From positions 1-8,374 of the forward strand of contig DIQY01000024.1 in assembly GCA_002424295.1 (NCBI GenBank): a stretch of DNA of 8,374 nt, read 5' to 3'. The stretch is from Ruminococcaceae bacterium UBA5450. GTDB taxonomy: Bacteria; Bacillota; Clostridia; Oscillospirales; Acutalibacteraceae. The position numbers were made by a program, and so were the translations under genes. Each line of letters opens with the position of its first letter. Positions within the stretch are counted from its first letter, which is position 1. Positions 1-6,813 of the stretch are shown piece after piece. The notes beneath the pieces are model-generated. The model worked only from the letters and a program-made list of their open reading frames with translations, did no database searches and was not told the DNA's origin.

Positions 1-206
1 TCCAGATTTTCCGTTCCAAAATCTTCTATGATCTCAACGCCCTGACTTTCCAGTGTATCATAGAATTTTTCCAGCTGTTCCGGTTCAAAATCCAGTTCCC
101 CAATCGCGTCAAGAATCTCCTTGGTTGAAAGTTGTCCCTTTGATTTGCCCTGCTCAATCAATTCCCGGATCACTGTTTTTTTATCCGGTGTTGGTGTAAC
201 TGTCAT
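1..206 (-). CDS. rpoD: RNA polymerase primary sigma factor RpoD/SigA, N-terminal fragment
   Basis: This is the start of the primary sigma factor, which directs core RNA polymerase to housekeeping promoters. Only the first 68 residues are in the window; the gene runs off the left edge. The visible part begins MTVTPTPDKKTVIRELIEQG and continues with a helical stretch containing GQLSTKEI and LEKFYDTLESQGVEII. This resembles region 1.1 of primary sigma factors, the acidic domain that occupies the polymerase cleft before promoter binding. The DNA-binding regions 2-4 are not visible. The ATG lies 4 nt after the dnaG stop codon, and a G-rich ribosome site (AGGGGGA) sits inside the last dnaG codons, so translation is probably coupled to dnaG. 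The call rests on the region 1.1 match plus the dnaG-rpoD order, which is conserved across many bacteria. Confidence 0.88.
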   Translation of the reverse strand, partial: MTVTPTPDKKTVIRELIEQGKSKGQLSTKEILDAIGELDFEPEQLEKFYDTLESQGVEIIEDFGTENL

Positions 207-210
207 TTCC

Positions 211-1986
211 TTAATCCCCCTGTTTTCTTGTTTTCTGTTCTTTCAAATATTCGACATATTCTAAAAGGTCCTTTTCACTGGAATTTTTCTGCAGCATCTG
301 TTTGTGCGCTTCTTCCAGGATTACCTTTACATAATCTTGAGCGTCTTTCCGGCTAATAGGAATGTCTGCAACCTTTGCAAGCATTCTCGCAAGAGTTCCC
401 ATTTCTTCCGGAGAAAAAACAGACGATAAATCTGTTAAATCTGTAGATTTTTCCTCTTTCATTCTGTCCATAATTACCCGATATACACGGCAATTAAAGG
501 AAGTACTGAATTTTTCCGGCGGTAATTGCTGAAAAATCTGCAAAGAAGCCTCCGGATAACGAATTAAATAGGCAAGCAGCGCTTCTTCTGCCCCCGCCGC
601 CCGCAGCTTATCCTGCTTTTCCGGGTTTACAGAATCTTTGAGTCCAATCCTTTTCTGCTGAAAAGAACGGAATTCCTTCTTGCGCTCAGATTTCTGCTGT
701 TTCTGCCGCTGCCTTTTTATCTGACTTAAAAGCGTCGTCCGCTCCACATGCATTTCTTCAGAAAGTTTTCCGGCATAAACTTCCTGCTCAATCGGATTAT
801 CAAGCGTTGCCAAAATTTTTACAGCACTTTCCAAAAAAGCGACTTTTCCGTCCGGTGTCTGAACATTGACTGCACGGCGTGCTTTCTCCAACTGATATTC
901 CACGTCGTTGCTGCACTGATCCAAAAGCTGCTGGAAACGAGCATGTCCATTCTCCCCATAAGAACGGATAAATTCATCCGGATCTTTGCCGTTTGGGACT
1001 ACCAAGATTCGTACATTCAGCCCCGCTTCTCTCAAAAGTGGAATGCTGCGTGAAGCCGCCTTCTGCCCTGCAGAATCCGCATCATAAGAGGCAATCACTT
1101 CCCCCGTATAGCGGGAAATCAGCTTCGCCTGCTCTGGGGTCAGCGCAGTTCCAAGCCCTGCGACAGCGTTCGTAAAGCCCGCCTGATGTAACGCGATTAC
1201 ATCCATATAACCTTCGCAAAGGATTAGGCTGTCTTGTCCCGAATCTTTTGCAAAATTGAGTGCAAACAGATTTCTTCCTTTATGATAAACCGGCGTATCA
1301 CTGGAATTTATGTATTTGGGTTCTCCGGGACCGAGAATCCTTCCACCAAATGCCATAATATTTCCTCTTAGATCAATAATTGGAAACATCGCACGGTCAT
1401 AGAAACGATCAATCAAATGGCCGCTGCGTCCACGAAAAGCAAGGTTTGCACTCACGATTTCGTCTTCTTTATATCCTTTTTTTTCGAGAAAATCCACCAA
1501 GGAAAATCTGCCGGGCGGTGCATATCCCAATCCAAAATGGCGAATTGTCTTCATGCTCAGTGCTCTGCCCATGAGATAATCCAACGCTTTTTTTCCCTGC
1601 GGAGAAAGCAGCATCTGATGATAATAGCGGGCAGTCTCCCGATTGATCTCGTAAATTCTGGTACGCAGCTTCATGAGTCCATTGTCTGCTGCATCTTCGG
1701 GAACTGTCATTCCCGCACGCTGTGCAAGAAAACGGATTGCTTCCATATAATCGAGATTTTCAATTTTACGGACAAAAGTAATCACGTCTCCTCCGGCACC
1801 ACAGCCAAAACAATAAAACGAACCATTTTCCGGATAAATATTGAAGGACGGCGTCTTTTCATTATGAAAAGGGCAAAGCCCAACCAAATTTCTTCCCTGC
1901 CTTTTTAGTGAAACATAGGAAGAAGCAACTTCTGTTAAATCACTGCGTGATTTGAGTTCATCCAAGAATTCCTGCGGCAGCGGCAT
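211..1986 (-). CDS. dnaG: DNA primase DnaG
   Basis: DnaG synthesises the short RNA primers for lagging-strand replication and acts at the fork with the replicative helicase. The 591-residue product is of normal family length. The N-terminal CHC2 zinc finger has ligands C38, H41, C59 and C62. The catalytic core follows, with the basic motif IDRFYDRAMFPI at about 192-203. The TOPRIM metal site is seen as CEGYMDVI (E258), YDADSAG (D302, D304) and KDPDEF (334-339). A very basic, Lys/Gln/Arg-rich linker at about 423-460 leads into the C-terminal helicase-binding domain (about 460-591). No key residue is missing. The ATG start is supported by an upstream GAAGGAAAG. The gene follows dgt by 38 nt with no visible terminator and is followed by rpoD after 4 nt, so all three are probably co-transcribed. 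Confidence 0.97.
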   Translation of the reverse strand: MPLPQEFLDELKSRSDLTEVASSYVSLKRQGRNLVGLCPFHNEKTPSFNIYPENGSFYCFGCGAGGDVITFVRKIENLDYMEAIRFLAQRAGMTVPEDAADNGLMKLRTRIYEINRETARYYHQMLLSPQGKKALDYLMGRALSMKTIRHFGLGYAPPGRFSLVDFLEKKGYKEDEIVSANLAFRGRSGHLIDRFYDRAMFPIIDLRGNIMAFGGRILGPGEPKYINSSDTPVYHKGRNLFALNFAKDSGQDSLILCEGYMDVIALHQAGFTNAVAGLGTALTPEQAKLISRYTGEVIASYDADSAGQKAASRSIPLLREAGLNVRILVVPNGKDPDEFIRSYGENGHARFQQLLDQCSNDVEYQLEKARRAVNVQTPDGKVAFLESAVKILATLDNPIEQEVYAGKLSEEMHVERTTLLSQIKRQRQKQQKSERKKEFRSFQQKRIGLKDSVNPEKQDKLRAAGAEEALLAYLIRYPEASLQIFQQLPPEKFSTSFNCRVYRVIMDRMKEEKSTDLTDLSSVFSPEEMGTLARMLAKVADIPISRKDAQDYVKVILEEAHKQMLQKNSSEKDLLEYVEYLKEQKTRKQGD

Positions 1987-2024
1987 TTTGAGCTTTCCTT
2001 CTTCCTCTTAAATCTTCCAAAAAA

Positions 2025-3020
2025 TCAGTGATTCCATGCTTTTGGAACGTAAATCTGCATAAATTTTTCGACTGCATACTGGTCAGTCATCCCGGCAATA
2101 TAATCCGTCACCGCGCGGCTAAGCCCATCTTCCATCTCGATTATGCGCATATCCTCCGGAAGATTTCCCGGCTCCCCAAAATACTCATAAAGCTTCCCGA
2201 TGATTCCGGGAACTTTCTTTTCTTCGCTTTTTGCATACGGATTTTCATAGACGGAGTGAAGCATAAAGCGTCTCAGTTCATCAAAAGGCGCTTCAATTTC
2301 CGGTTCCATTTCAATTTTTCCGTTCTGGCTGCTCTCCACTACAGAACATACCAACGTATTAATTCTCTGACTTTTACTGTGTCCCAAAAGATCAGTAAGC
2401 GTCTGCGGTATATCTTCTTCCCTGATAATTCCAGCACGTTCGGAATCATCAATATCATGGTTAATATAAGCGATCCGATCAGAAACCCGCACAATCTGCC
2501 CTTCAAGCGTTTTTGCTTGTTTTCCAGTCGTATGGCACAAAATTCCGTCCACTACCTCTTCGGTCAGGTTGAGTCCCTCTCCGTTTTTCTCCACACGCTC
2601 CACCACACGAACGCTCTGTTCATAGTGACGGAATCCTCCTGGGCAGAGTTGATTGAGTGCGCGCTCTCCTGCATGTCCAAATGGGGTATGTCCCAAATCA
2701 TGTCCCAAAGCAATCGCTTCCGTGAGATCTTCATTGAGACACAGCGCCCTTGCAATGGTTCTTGCAATCTGCGCTACTTCCAATGTATGGGTCAGCCGCG
2801 TACGGTAATGATCCCCTTCTGGTGCAAGAAAGACCTGCGTTTTATGTTTTAGCCTGCGAAAAGACTTACAGTGGATAATCCGGTCTCTGTCTCTTTGAAA
2901 CGGCGTGCGCAAATCATCGTCTTTTTCCGGATGCTTACGGCCTTTCGTCTGATCGGACAACGCCGCATATGGAGATAAAATCTGTCTTTCGATTCCTTGC
3001 GTTCTCTCCCGTACTGTCAT
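2025..3020 (-). CDS. dgt: Deoxyguanosinetriphosphate triphosphohydrolase-like protein (HD domain)
   Basis: This is a cytosolic HD-superfamily dNTPase that hydrolyses dNTPs to deoxynucleosides and triphosphate, affecting dNTP pools. The 331-residue protein is close to the usual length of the shorter Firmicute dGTPase-like proteins, which lack some of the extra segments of the E. coli enzyme. The family motif KSFRRLKHKTQVF is at 52-64. The HD metal site is complete: H78 in RLTHTLEV, H107 and D108 in GHDLGHTPFGH, and D181 in VSDRIAYINHDIDD. The ATG at 3020 is preceded by AAAGGCGG about 12 nt upstream, a somewhat long spacing; no better in-frame start is seen. It lies 85 nt after the yigZ-like gene and 38 nt before dnaG. 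True substrate preference (dGTP or a mixture of dNTPs) cannot be read from the sequence. Confidence 0.93.
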   Translation of the reverse strand: MTVRERTQGIERQILSPYAALSDQTKGRKHPEKDDDLRTPFQRDRDRIIHCKSFRRLKHKTQVFLAPEGDHYRTRLTHTLEVAQIARTIARALCLNEDLTEAIALGHDLGHTPFGHAGERALNQLCPGGFRHYEQSVRVVERVEKNGEGLNLTEEVVDGILCHTTGKQAKTLEGQIVRVSDRIAYINHDIDDSERAGIIREEDIPQTLTDLLGHSKSQRINTLVCSVVESSQNGKIEMEPEIEAPFDELRRFMLHSVYENPYAKSEEKKVPGIIGKLYEYFGEPGNLPEDMRIIEMEDGLSRAVTDYIAGMTDQYAVEKFMQIYVPKAWNH

Positions 3021-3057
3021 TTTCAGATATGCACCGCCTTTCTAAAAAACATTCCTA

Positions 3058-3086
3058 CATAAATATATACGCAAAAAAACGCAAAA
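3058..3086 (-). promoter_or_regulatory. Possible weak promoter for dgt-dnaG-rpoD
   Basis: On the minus strand, TTGCGT (about 3081-3086) is followed after 17 nt by TATGTA (about 3058-3063) within the AT-rich 85-nt gap between the yigZ-like gene and dgt. The -35 matches four of six consensus bases and the -10 is poor. An alternative TATATA box overlaps the spacer, but no -35 lies at the right distance from it. It would give the replication genes a start independent of the upstream terminator. This is a proposal only. Confidence 0.28.
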
Positions 3087-3105
3087 TTCCTGCAAAAAGA
3101 AAAAA

Positions 3106-3723
3106 TCATTCGCAAAAATAAGCTTCTCCCTCTACTTTCACAAAAATCGTACCACTAGTTGCCTCTGTAAATTCAGTTCGAAATGGATGGAATCTCTCAC
3201 TTTCAATATGGAACTGCAATTTGACTTCTGCTCCAAACTCACTCTTGTCAATCTTGCCGCCATATTGAGGAATCAATGCAGAAACTTTTCCGTATTGAGA
3301 ATAGCTGCAAGAAAGAGATAAATTTTTACAAGGACACATGGTGACGATTCCGGCATCCTCCAAGGCAAGCGATGCTGCATGGGAATAGGCGCGCACCAAT
3401 CCTCCCGTTCCCAGAAGGATTCCTCCAAAATATCTGGTCACAACGATCCCTGCGTTGACTACGCCGTTTTTAAGAAGTACATTCATCACTGGGACCCCTG
3501 CTGTTCCCTGCGGCTCTCCATCATCTGAACAGTGTTGAGCCCCATCTTTCAACACATAAGCTGAAACATTGTGTTTTGCGTCCCAATGGCGTTTACGGAT
3601 GATCTGCAAAAAACCCTGCGCTTCCTTTTCCGTAGAAACCGGAAACGCATACCCAATAAACCGTGATTTCTTTTCAGTAAAATCCCGTTCTCCAGATTTC
3701 TGCAAAGTCCGATAGACTTCCAT
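3106..3723 (-). CDS. YigZ / IMPACT family protein (UPF0029)
   Basis: The 205-residue product matches the bacterial YigZ/YvyE family, homologous to the N-terminal part of eukaryotic IMPACT/Yih1, a translation-control protein. The UPF0029 domain spans about 18-124. Its hallmark strings are KSRFIGYAFPV near the start, SDDGEPQGTAGVP at 66-78 and VVTRYFGGILLGTGGLVRAY at 94-113. A smaller C-terminal ferredoxin-like domain (DUF1949 type) follows at about 140-195. There is no signal peptide or membrane segment, so it is cytosolic. The bacterial function is not well defined; the fold suggests nucleic acid or ribosome contacts, which is inference. The ATG has a good ribosome site, AGAAGG, about 6 nt upstream. 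It sits between rpmE and dgt, directly behind the rpmE terminator, so its expression may depend on readthrough or on the promoter proposed at 3777-3806. Confidence 0.93.
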   Translation of the reverse strand: MEVYRTLQKSGERDFTEKKSRFIGYAFPVSTEKEAQGFLQIIRKRHWDAKHNVSAYVLKDGAQHCSDDGEPQGTAGVPVMNVLLKNGVVNAGIVVTRYFGGILLGTGGLVRAYSHAASLALEDAGIVTMCPCKNLSLSCSYSQYGKVSALIPQYGGKIDKSEFGAEVKLQFHIESERFHPFRTEFTEATSGTIFVKVEGEAYFCE

Positions 3724-3743
3724 AAAAACCTTCTTCCTCTCCT

Positions 3744-3774
3744 ATAAAAACAGGCGGCGCATTTCTGCACCGCC
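3744..3774 (-). terminator. Rho-independent terminator after rpmE
   Basis: Read on the minus strand, GGCGGTGCA pairs with TGCGCCGCC (one G-U pair, 9-bp stem, GAAA tetraloop) and is followed after two bases by TTTTTAT. The stem covers 3753-3774 and the T run 3746-3750. It begins about 20 nt after the rpmE stop and ends only about 20 nt before the start of the yigZ-like gene. It therefore probably limits how much rpmE transcript continues into the downstream genes. Confidence 0.9.
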
Positions 3775-3776
3775 CG

Positions 3777-3806
3777 ATTAAAACCAGTTTAATGATTATT
3801 TACCAA
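3777..3806 (-). promoter_or_regulatory. Possible promoter for the yigZ-like gene, overlapping the end of rpmE
   Basis: On the minus strand, TTGGTA (3801-3806, in the last codons of rpmE) is separated by 18 nt from TTTAAT (3777-3782). The expected start point falls at or inside the 5' arm of the rpmE terminator. A transcript starting there would lack part of the stem and might escape termination. Spacing and -10 are acceptable and the -35 is weak, so this is tentative. Confidence 0.3.
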
Positions 3807-3999
3807 TTCCATAACGCTTTTTGAACATATCAACACGACCGCTGGTATCCACCAGCTTCTGCTTGCCGGTGAAGAACGGGTGGCACTTGGAGCAAATTTC
3901 AACGCGGATATTTTCTTTTGTGGATCTGGTATGGATCACATTTCCGCATGCGCAGGTAATGGTTGTTTCTTTGTACTGGGGATGAATTCCTTCCTTCAT
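3796..3999 (-). CDS. rpmE: 50S ribosomal protein L31, zinc-binding type
   Basis: L31 is a small protein of the large ribosomal subunit that helps bridge the subunits. From ATG 3999 the product has 67 residues, beginning MKEGIHPQYKETTITCACGN. The four zinc cysteines of the C+ form are present as C16, C18, C36 and C39 (CAC and CSKC), followed by the family signature HPFFTGKQ and the ending GRVDMFKKRYGIGK. An upstream in-frame GTG at 4008 would add three residues, but that GTG is part of the ribosome site GAGGTGA, which sits 6 nt before the ATG. The ATG is therefore chosen, and it also gives the usual N-terminus and cysteine spacing of the family. The gene has its own promoter and terminator and can be a monocistronic unit. 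The zinc-binding form suggests that zinc is normally available; no zinc-free paralogue is in the window. Confidence 0.97.
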   Translation of the reverse strand: MKEGIHPQYKETTITCACGNVIHTRSTKENIRVEICSKCHPFFTGKQKLVDTSGRVDMFKKRYGIGK

Positions 4000-4040
4000 G
4001 ATTGTCACCTCTTTCTTCCAACTGCAAACTTAACATTAAG

Positions 4041-4069
4041 ATTTTACCATAGCAATTTCAAAAAAGCAA
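4041..4069 (-). promoter_or_regulatory. Promoter of rpmE
   Basis: On the minus strand, TTGCTT (4064-4069) and TAAAAT (4041-4046) are separated by exactly 17 nt, a good sigma-A type promoter. It gives a leader of roughly 35 nt before the rpmE ATG, with the GAGGTGA ribosome site near its end. The -35 box lies within the inverted repeat at 4054-4086. Confidence 0.72.
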
Positions 4070-4086
4070 GTACTTTTTTAGAAATT
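4054..4086 (-). terminator. AT-rich inverted repeat after the VanY-like gene, possible weak terminator
   Basis: Immediately after the TGA of the VanY-like gene, the minus strand reads AATTTC, a bulged T, AAAAAAG, a 6-nt loop TACTTG, then CTTTTTTGAAATT. This gives a 13-bp, almost wholly A/T stem with one bulge (arms 4054-4066 and 4073-4086). Its T run is inside the stem rather than after it, so it is not a standard strong terminator. It is the only candidate for ending the upstream transcript, and it overlaps the -35 box of the rpmE promoter. Confidence 0.4.
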
Positions 4087-4866
4087 TCAACTGAGTGCAC
4101 CAGACTGCTTCAGATAAGATACATATTCCTCCAGACACATTCCATAAGAACGCATCTTCATTGCCGATTCTTCTCCGACATAGCGATAATGAGTAAAGCT
4201 GCCGGACATTCCGGTATACTCCGTTTTAGACTCCGGGTACCTTCTGATAAATCCGTAAAAAATGCACTGATTATCGAGCCATTTGGCAGCTGCACTGTTT
4301 TCAAAATCTGAATCTCCGTCTACCTCGAACGACAATCCCAGAACGTCCTCACATGCGTTTCCGGGCGGAACGGTTTTTGCCGCCTCGGCTTCAGCACGAA
4401 CCTGTGTATATCCGCCGCCAGAAATTAGAGAAGAGACCTTATCCTGATAAAGTTTCTCCTGATCCGCTGCATCCATATACCCACTCTTGAGCTGAATCGA
4501 ATAGCCTGCTTTTTTAGCAGCCGCTAAAAACTGTTTTAAAGCATCCGCAATCTTTATGTTGACTGAAACACCGGAAACTGTTGTAAGCTGCGGCAGTTCC
4601 TCTTCTTTATCACGGGGAAATTTTGATGAAATGACTGTTAAAAGAGAAGGATCAAGCGGTTCTTTTGCAATCGCCTGCGAAGAAACCGTCTTCTGCTCCT
4701 CTTCTGTCCGAATTTCCTGTAAAGACCGATAGCATAAAAATGCGCCGGCTAAAACAACGATCAAAATCAAAATTAAAAGGACCCGACGGCTAATCATAAT
4801 GGTCCGGTTTTCATTTTCCGCGAACTTTGTCCTGCTTCTGCGCAAAAATGTTCTTTTTGTGCCCAT
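4087..4866 (-). CDS. Membrane-anchored VanY-like (M15B) D-Ala-D-Ala carboxypeptidase homologue, probably inactive
   Basis: The 259-residue protein has a basic N-terminal tail, one membrane segment at about 29-45 (LLILILIVVLAGAFL) and a charged linker. An extracellular domain from about residue 95 has the layout of M15B peptidases, which trim the terminal D-Ala from peptidoglycan precursors. Family landmarks are recognisable: LKSGY (127-130 region), PPGNACEDVLGLSFEV (167-182), AAKWLDNQCIFYGFIRRYP (193-211) and THYRYVGEESA (225-235). The expected catalytic set is largely lost. SGYR has M131 for Arg. The SxHxxGxAxD zinc motif reads C172-E-D174-V-L-G-L-S-F-E181, with Asp for His and Glu for Asp. 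The ExxH motif has S223 for the catalytic Glu, keeping only H226. The surrounding frame is intact, so this is not decay by frameshift. It may bind wall peptides or act as a regulator, which is inference. The ATG is supported by GAGGAG 7 nt upstream. Confidence 0.8.
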   Translation of the reverse strand: MGTKRTFLRRSRTKFAENENRTIMISRRVLLILILIVVLAGAFLCYRSLQEIRTEEEQKTVSSQAIAKEPLDPSLLTVISSKFPRDKEEELPQLTTVSGVSVNIKIADALKQFLAAAKKAGYSIQLKSGYMDAADQEKLYQDKVSSLISGGGYTQVRAEAEAAKTVPPGNACEDVLGLSFEVDGDSDFENSAAAKWLDNQCIFYGFIRRYPESKTEYTGMSGSFTHYRYVGEESAMKMRSYGMCLEEYVSYLKQSGALS

Positions 4867-4904
4867 ACGGTCTCTCCTCTCTATCTTTATTTTCTCTTGT
4901 TATT

Positions 4905-4933
4905 ATTGTAGCCTGCAATTTCTTAAAAAGCAA
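4905..4933 (-). promoter_or_regulatory. Promoter of the VanY-like gene
   Basis: On the minus strand, TTGCTT (4928-4933) is followed after 17 nt by TACAAT (4905-4910), a good sigma-A type pair. It has the same -35 hexamer and spacing as the rpmE promoter. The leader to the ATG at 4866 would be about 33 nt and contains the GAGGAG ribosome site. It diverges from the pyk promoter, with 41 bp of AT-rich DNA between the two -35 boxes and no clear operator palindrome. Confidence 0.72.
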
Positions 4934-4974
4934 ACTTCAAAAAATGCACAAATAAACAAATGGAAAATTGATTG

Positions 4975-5003
4975 TTGATTTTTTCACAACTGCAGAGTAA
5001 AAT
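4975..5003 (+). promoter_or_regulatory. Promoter of pyk
   Basis: TTGATT (4975-4980) and TAAAAT (4998-5003) are separated by 17 nt, and the -10 is followed by the pyk leader. The start point would be near 5010, giving a leader of about 32 nt. A short ribosome site, CGAGGT, lies about 8 nt before the ATG at 5042. No riboswitch-like or attenuator structure is seen in this short leader. Confidence 0.72.
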
Positions 5004-5041
5004 GAATGTAATTTCAAAAATTTAGGATCGAGGTTTGCAGT

Positions 5042-6797
5042 ATGAGAAAAACAAAGATCATCTGTACAGTCGGACCCGCCACAGATCAGGGCGACACCCT
5101 ACGCCAGCTGATGCAGAACGGCATGGATGTTGCACGGCTGAATTTCTCCCATGGCACACATGAAGATCACAAGATGCGAGCCGATAAAATCAAGCAGCTT
5201 CGTGAGGAACTTGACCTTCCAGTTGCTCTGCTGCTAGATACCAAAGGTCCAGAAATACGAACGGGCACTTTCAAGGAAGAGCAGGTTACATTAAAAGAAG
5301 GCGCTCCCTTTACACTGACGACGAAACCCATCGTTGGTAATGAGACAATTTCTTATGTAACATTTTCACGTTTACCGAAAGAAGTTCATCCCAACAGCAG
5401 AATTTTAATTGATGATGGATTGATTGAGCTGAATGTGAATTCCTGCACTGAGACGGAAGTTCACTGTACCGTGATAAGCGGCGGCACACTTTCTTCTCAA
5501 AAGGGAATTAATATCCCGAATATTTCACTTTCTCTTCCCTTTATCAGTGAAAAAGATCAGTCTGATATCGCATTCGGTGTAAAAGAAGGGTTCGATATGA
5601 TTGCTGCTTCCTTTACACGCAGTGCGGAAGATATTTTGAACTTACGGCGCGAATTAAAAAAGAATAACTGCCATAATATGCGTATTATTGCAAAAATTGA
5701 AAATATGGATGGGGTTCGAAATATTGACGAAATTCTGCGCGTCTCGGACGGAATCATGGTTGCGCGCGGTGATCTCGGCGTAGAAGTCCCTCTGGAAGAG
5801 ATTCCGATTCTGCAGAAAAAGCTCATCAAAAAAGCAATGCAACAAGGAAAAACAGTGATCACCGCTACCCAAATGTTGGATTCTATGATCAGCCATCCTC
5901 GTCCCACACGCGCAGAGGCAACTGATGTCGCCAATGCTATTTATGATGGAACGAGCGCAATTATGCTTTCTGGAGAAACAGCCGCAGGAAAATTTCCAGT
6001 GGAAGCTCTTAAAACCATGGTCTGTATTGCCATACGCACCGAAGAAGATATCGATTATGCCGCTATCCTTAAAAAGCGTCCCATTTGTTCTTCTAAGTCG
6101 GACGTCACTTCGGCCATCTCCCATGCGACCTGTACCACTGCTCATGATTTAGGTGCAGCAGCAATTATCACGGTTTCCAAATCGGGTACCACCGCGCGCA
6201 TGATTTCAAAATACCATCCCGCCTGCCCCATCATTACCGGCACTACAGACCCCGTCGTTCGTCGCCAACTAAATATCTCCTGGGGAGTTACCCCGATCAT
6301 CATACAGGAACAGGACAATACCGACGCACTCTTTGACCATGCAATTAAGATGGCACAAAAAGCTGGTCTTGTAAAAGATGGTGATCTGACCGTAATCACC
6401 GCTGGTGTCCCTCTGGGAATCTCCGGCACTACAAATTTACTGAAGGTACAGTTGGTCGGCGATATTCTGGTTTCTGGAAAAACTGCCAATAAAGGATCTG
6501 CCTGCGGAAATCTCTGTGTGTGCTCTTCTCCGGAAGATGCTAAACAAAATTTTAAAGCCGGGGATATTTTAGTCGTTCACGAGACAGATAACCAATACCT
6601 TCCTTATATGAGAAAAGCTTATGCAATCGTCTCTGAAGCCTGGACTCAATTCGCACGCCGCGATCGTAGGGCTTGCGCTGGACACCCCCACGATCGTCGG
6701 CGCCAAAAATGCGACCAAGATCTTGCGCAGCGGAACAGTTGTGACAGTGGATGCCGACCGTGGAATTGTTTACTGCGGACAGAAAAAATTCGCTTAA
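5042..6797 (+). CDS. pyk: Pyruvate kinase with C-terminal PEP-utiliser domain, frameshifted near 6640
   Basis: Pyruvate kinase converts phosphoenolpyruvate and ADP to pyruvate and ATP, the last step of glycolysis, in the cytosol. The catalytic core (about 1-475) is complete: ARLNFSHG (R32, N34, S36), DTKGPEIR (67-73), IIAKIENMDG (K218, E220), ARGDLGVE (D244) and TATQML (274-279). E101 seems to match the Glu linked to potassium-dependent enzymes; this alignment is by eye. Residues from about 480 begin the extra domain seen in Bacillus-type enzymes. At 6640/6641 the frame breaks after AIVSEA. From 6642 the next frame continues GLNSHAAIVGLALDTPTIVG and on to GIVYCGQKKFA, with a stop at 6795-6797. 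Restoring two missing bases would give the usual two glycines before the SHAA loop and a 585-residue protein, the length of B. subtilis Pyk. Without correction the open frame runs to 7177, through the terminator and antisense to the aminopeptidase. The catalytic core is unaffected. Confidence 0.93.
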
Positions 6798-6813
6798 ATC
6801 TGCTTTGTTTGCT

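Noticed and set aside
1417..1908. A 163-codon open frame on the plus strand, opposite dnaG
   Set aside because: It is antisense to the primase zinc finger and catalytic core and has no family resemblance.
2028..2852. A 274-codon open frame on the plus strand, opposite dgt
   Set aside because: It is fully antisense to a clear dgt gene with all HD motifs, shows no recognisable domain, and has Cys/Phe/His/Ile-rich composition typical of a reverse-strand shadow.
3880..4311. A 143-codon plus-strand frame spanning the rpmE and VanY-like genes
   Set aside because: It crosses two real minus-strand genes and the rpmE promoter; the product is unrecognisable.
4934..4974. A regulatory operator between the divergent VanY-like and pyk promoters
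   Set aside because: The 41 bp between the two -35 boxes are AT-rich, but I see no convincing inverted or direct repeat there.
5557..6145. Overlapping minus-strand open frames of 125 and 163 codons opposite pyk
   Set aside because: They are shadows of the pyruvate kinase core, with no motif and no supporting ribosome site that I could see.
6630..6650. Programmed ribosomal frameshifting as an explanation for the pyk break
   Set aside because: The junction (GAAGCCTGGACTC) has no slippery heptamer, no in-frame stop in the zero frame to promote a shift, and no obvious stimulatory structure close by. A missing-base error or mutation is simpler.
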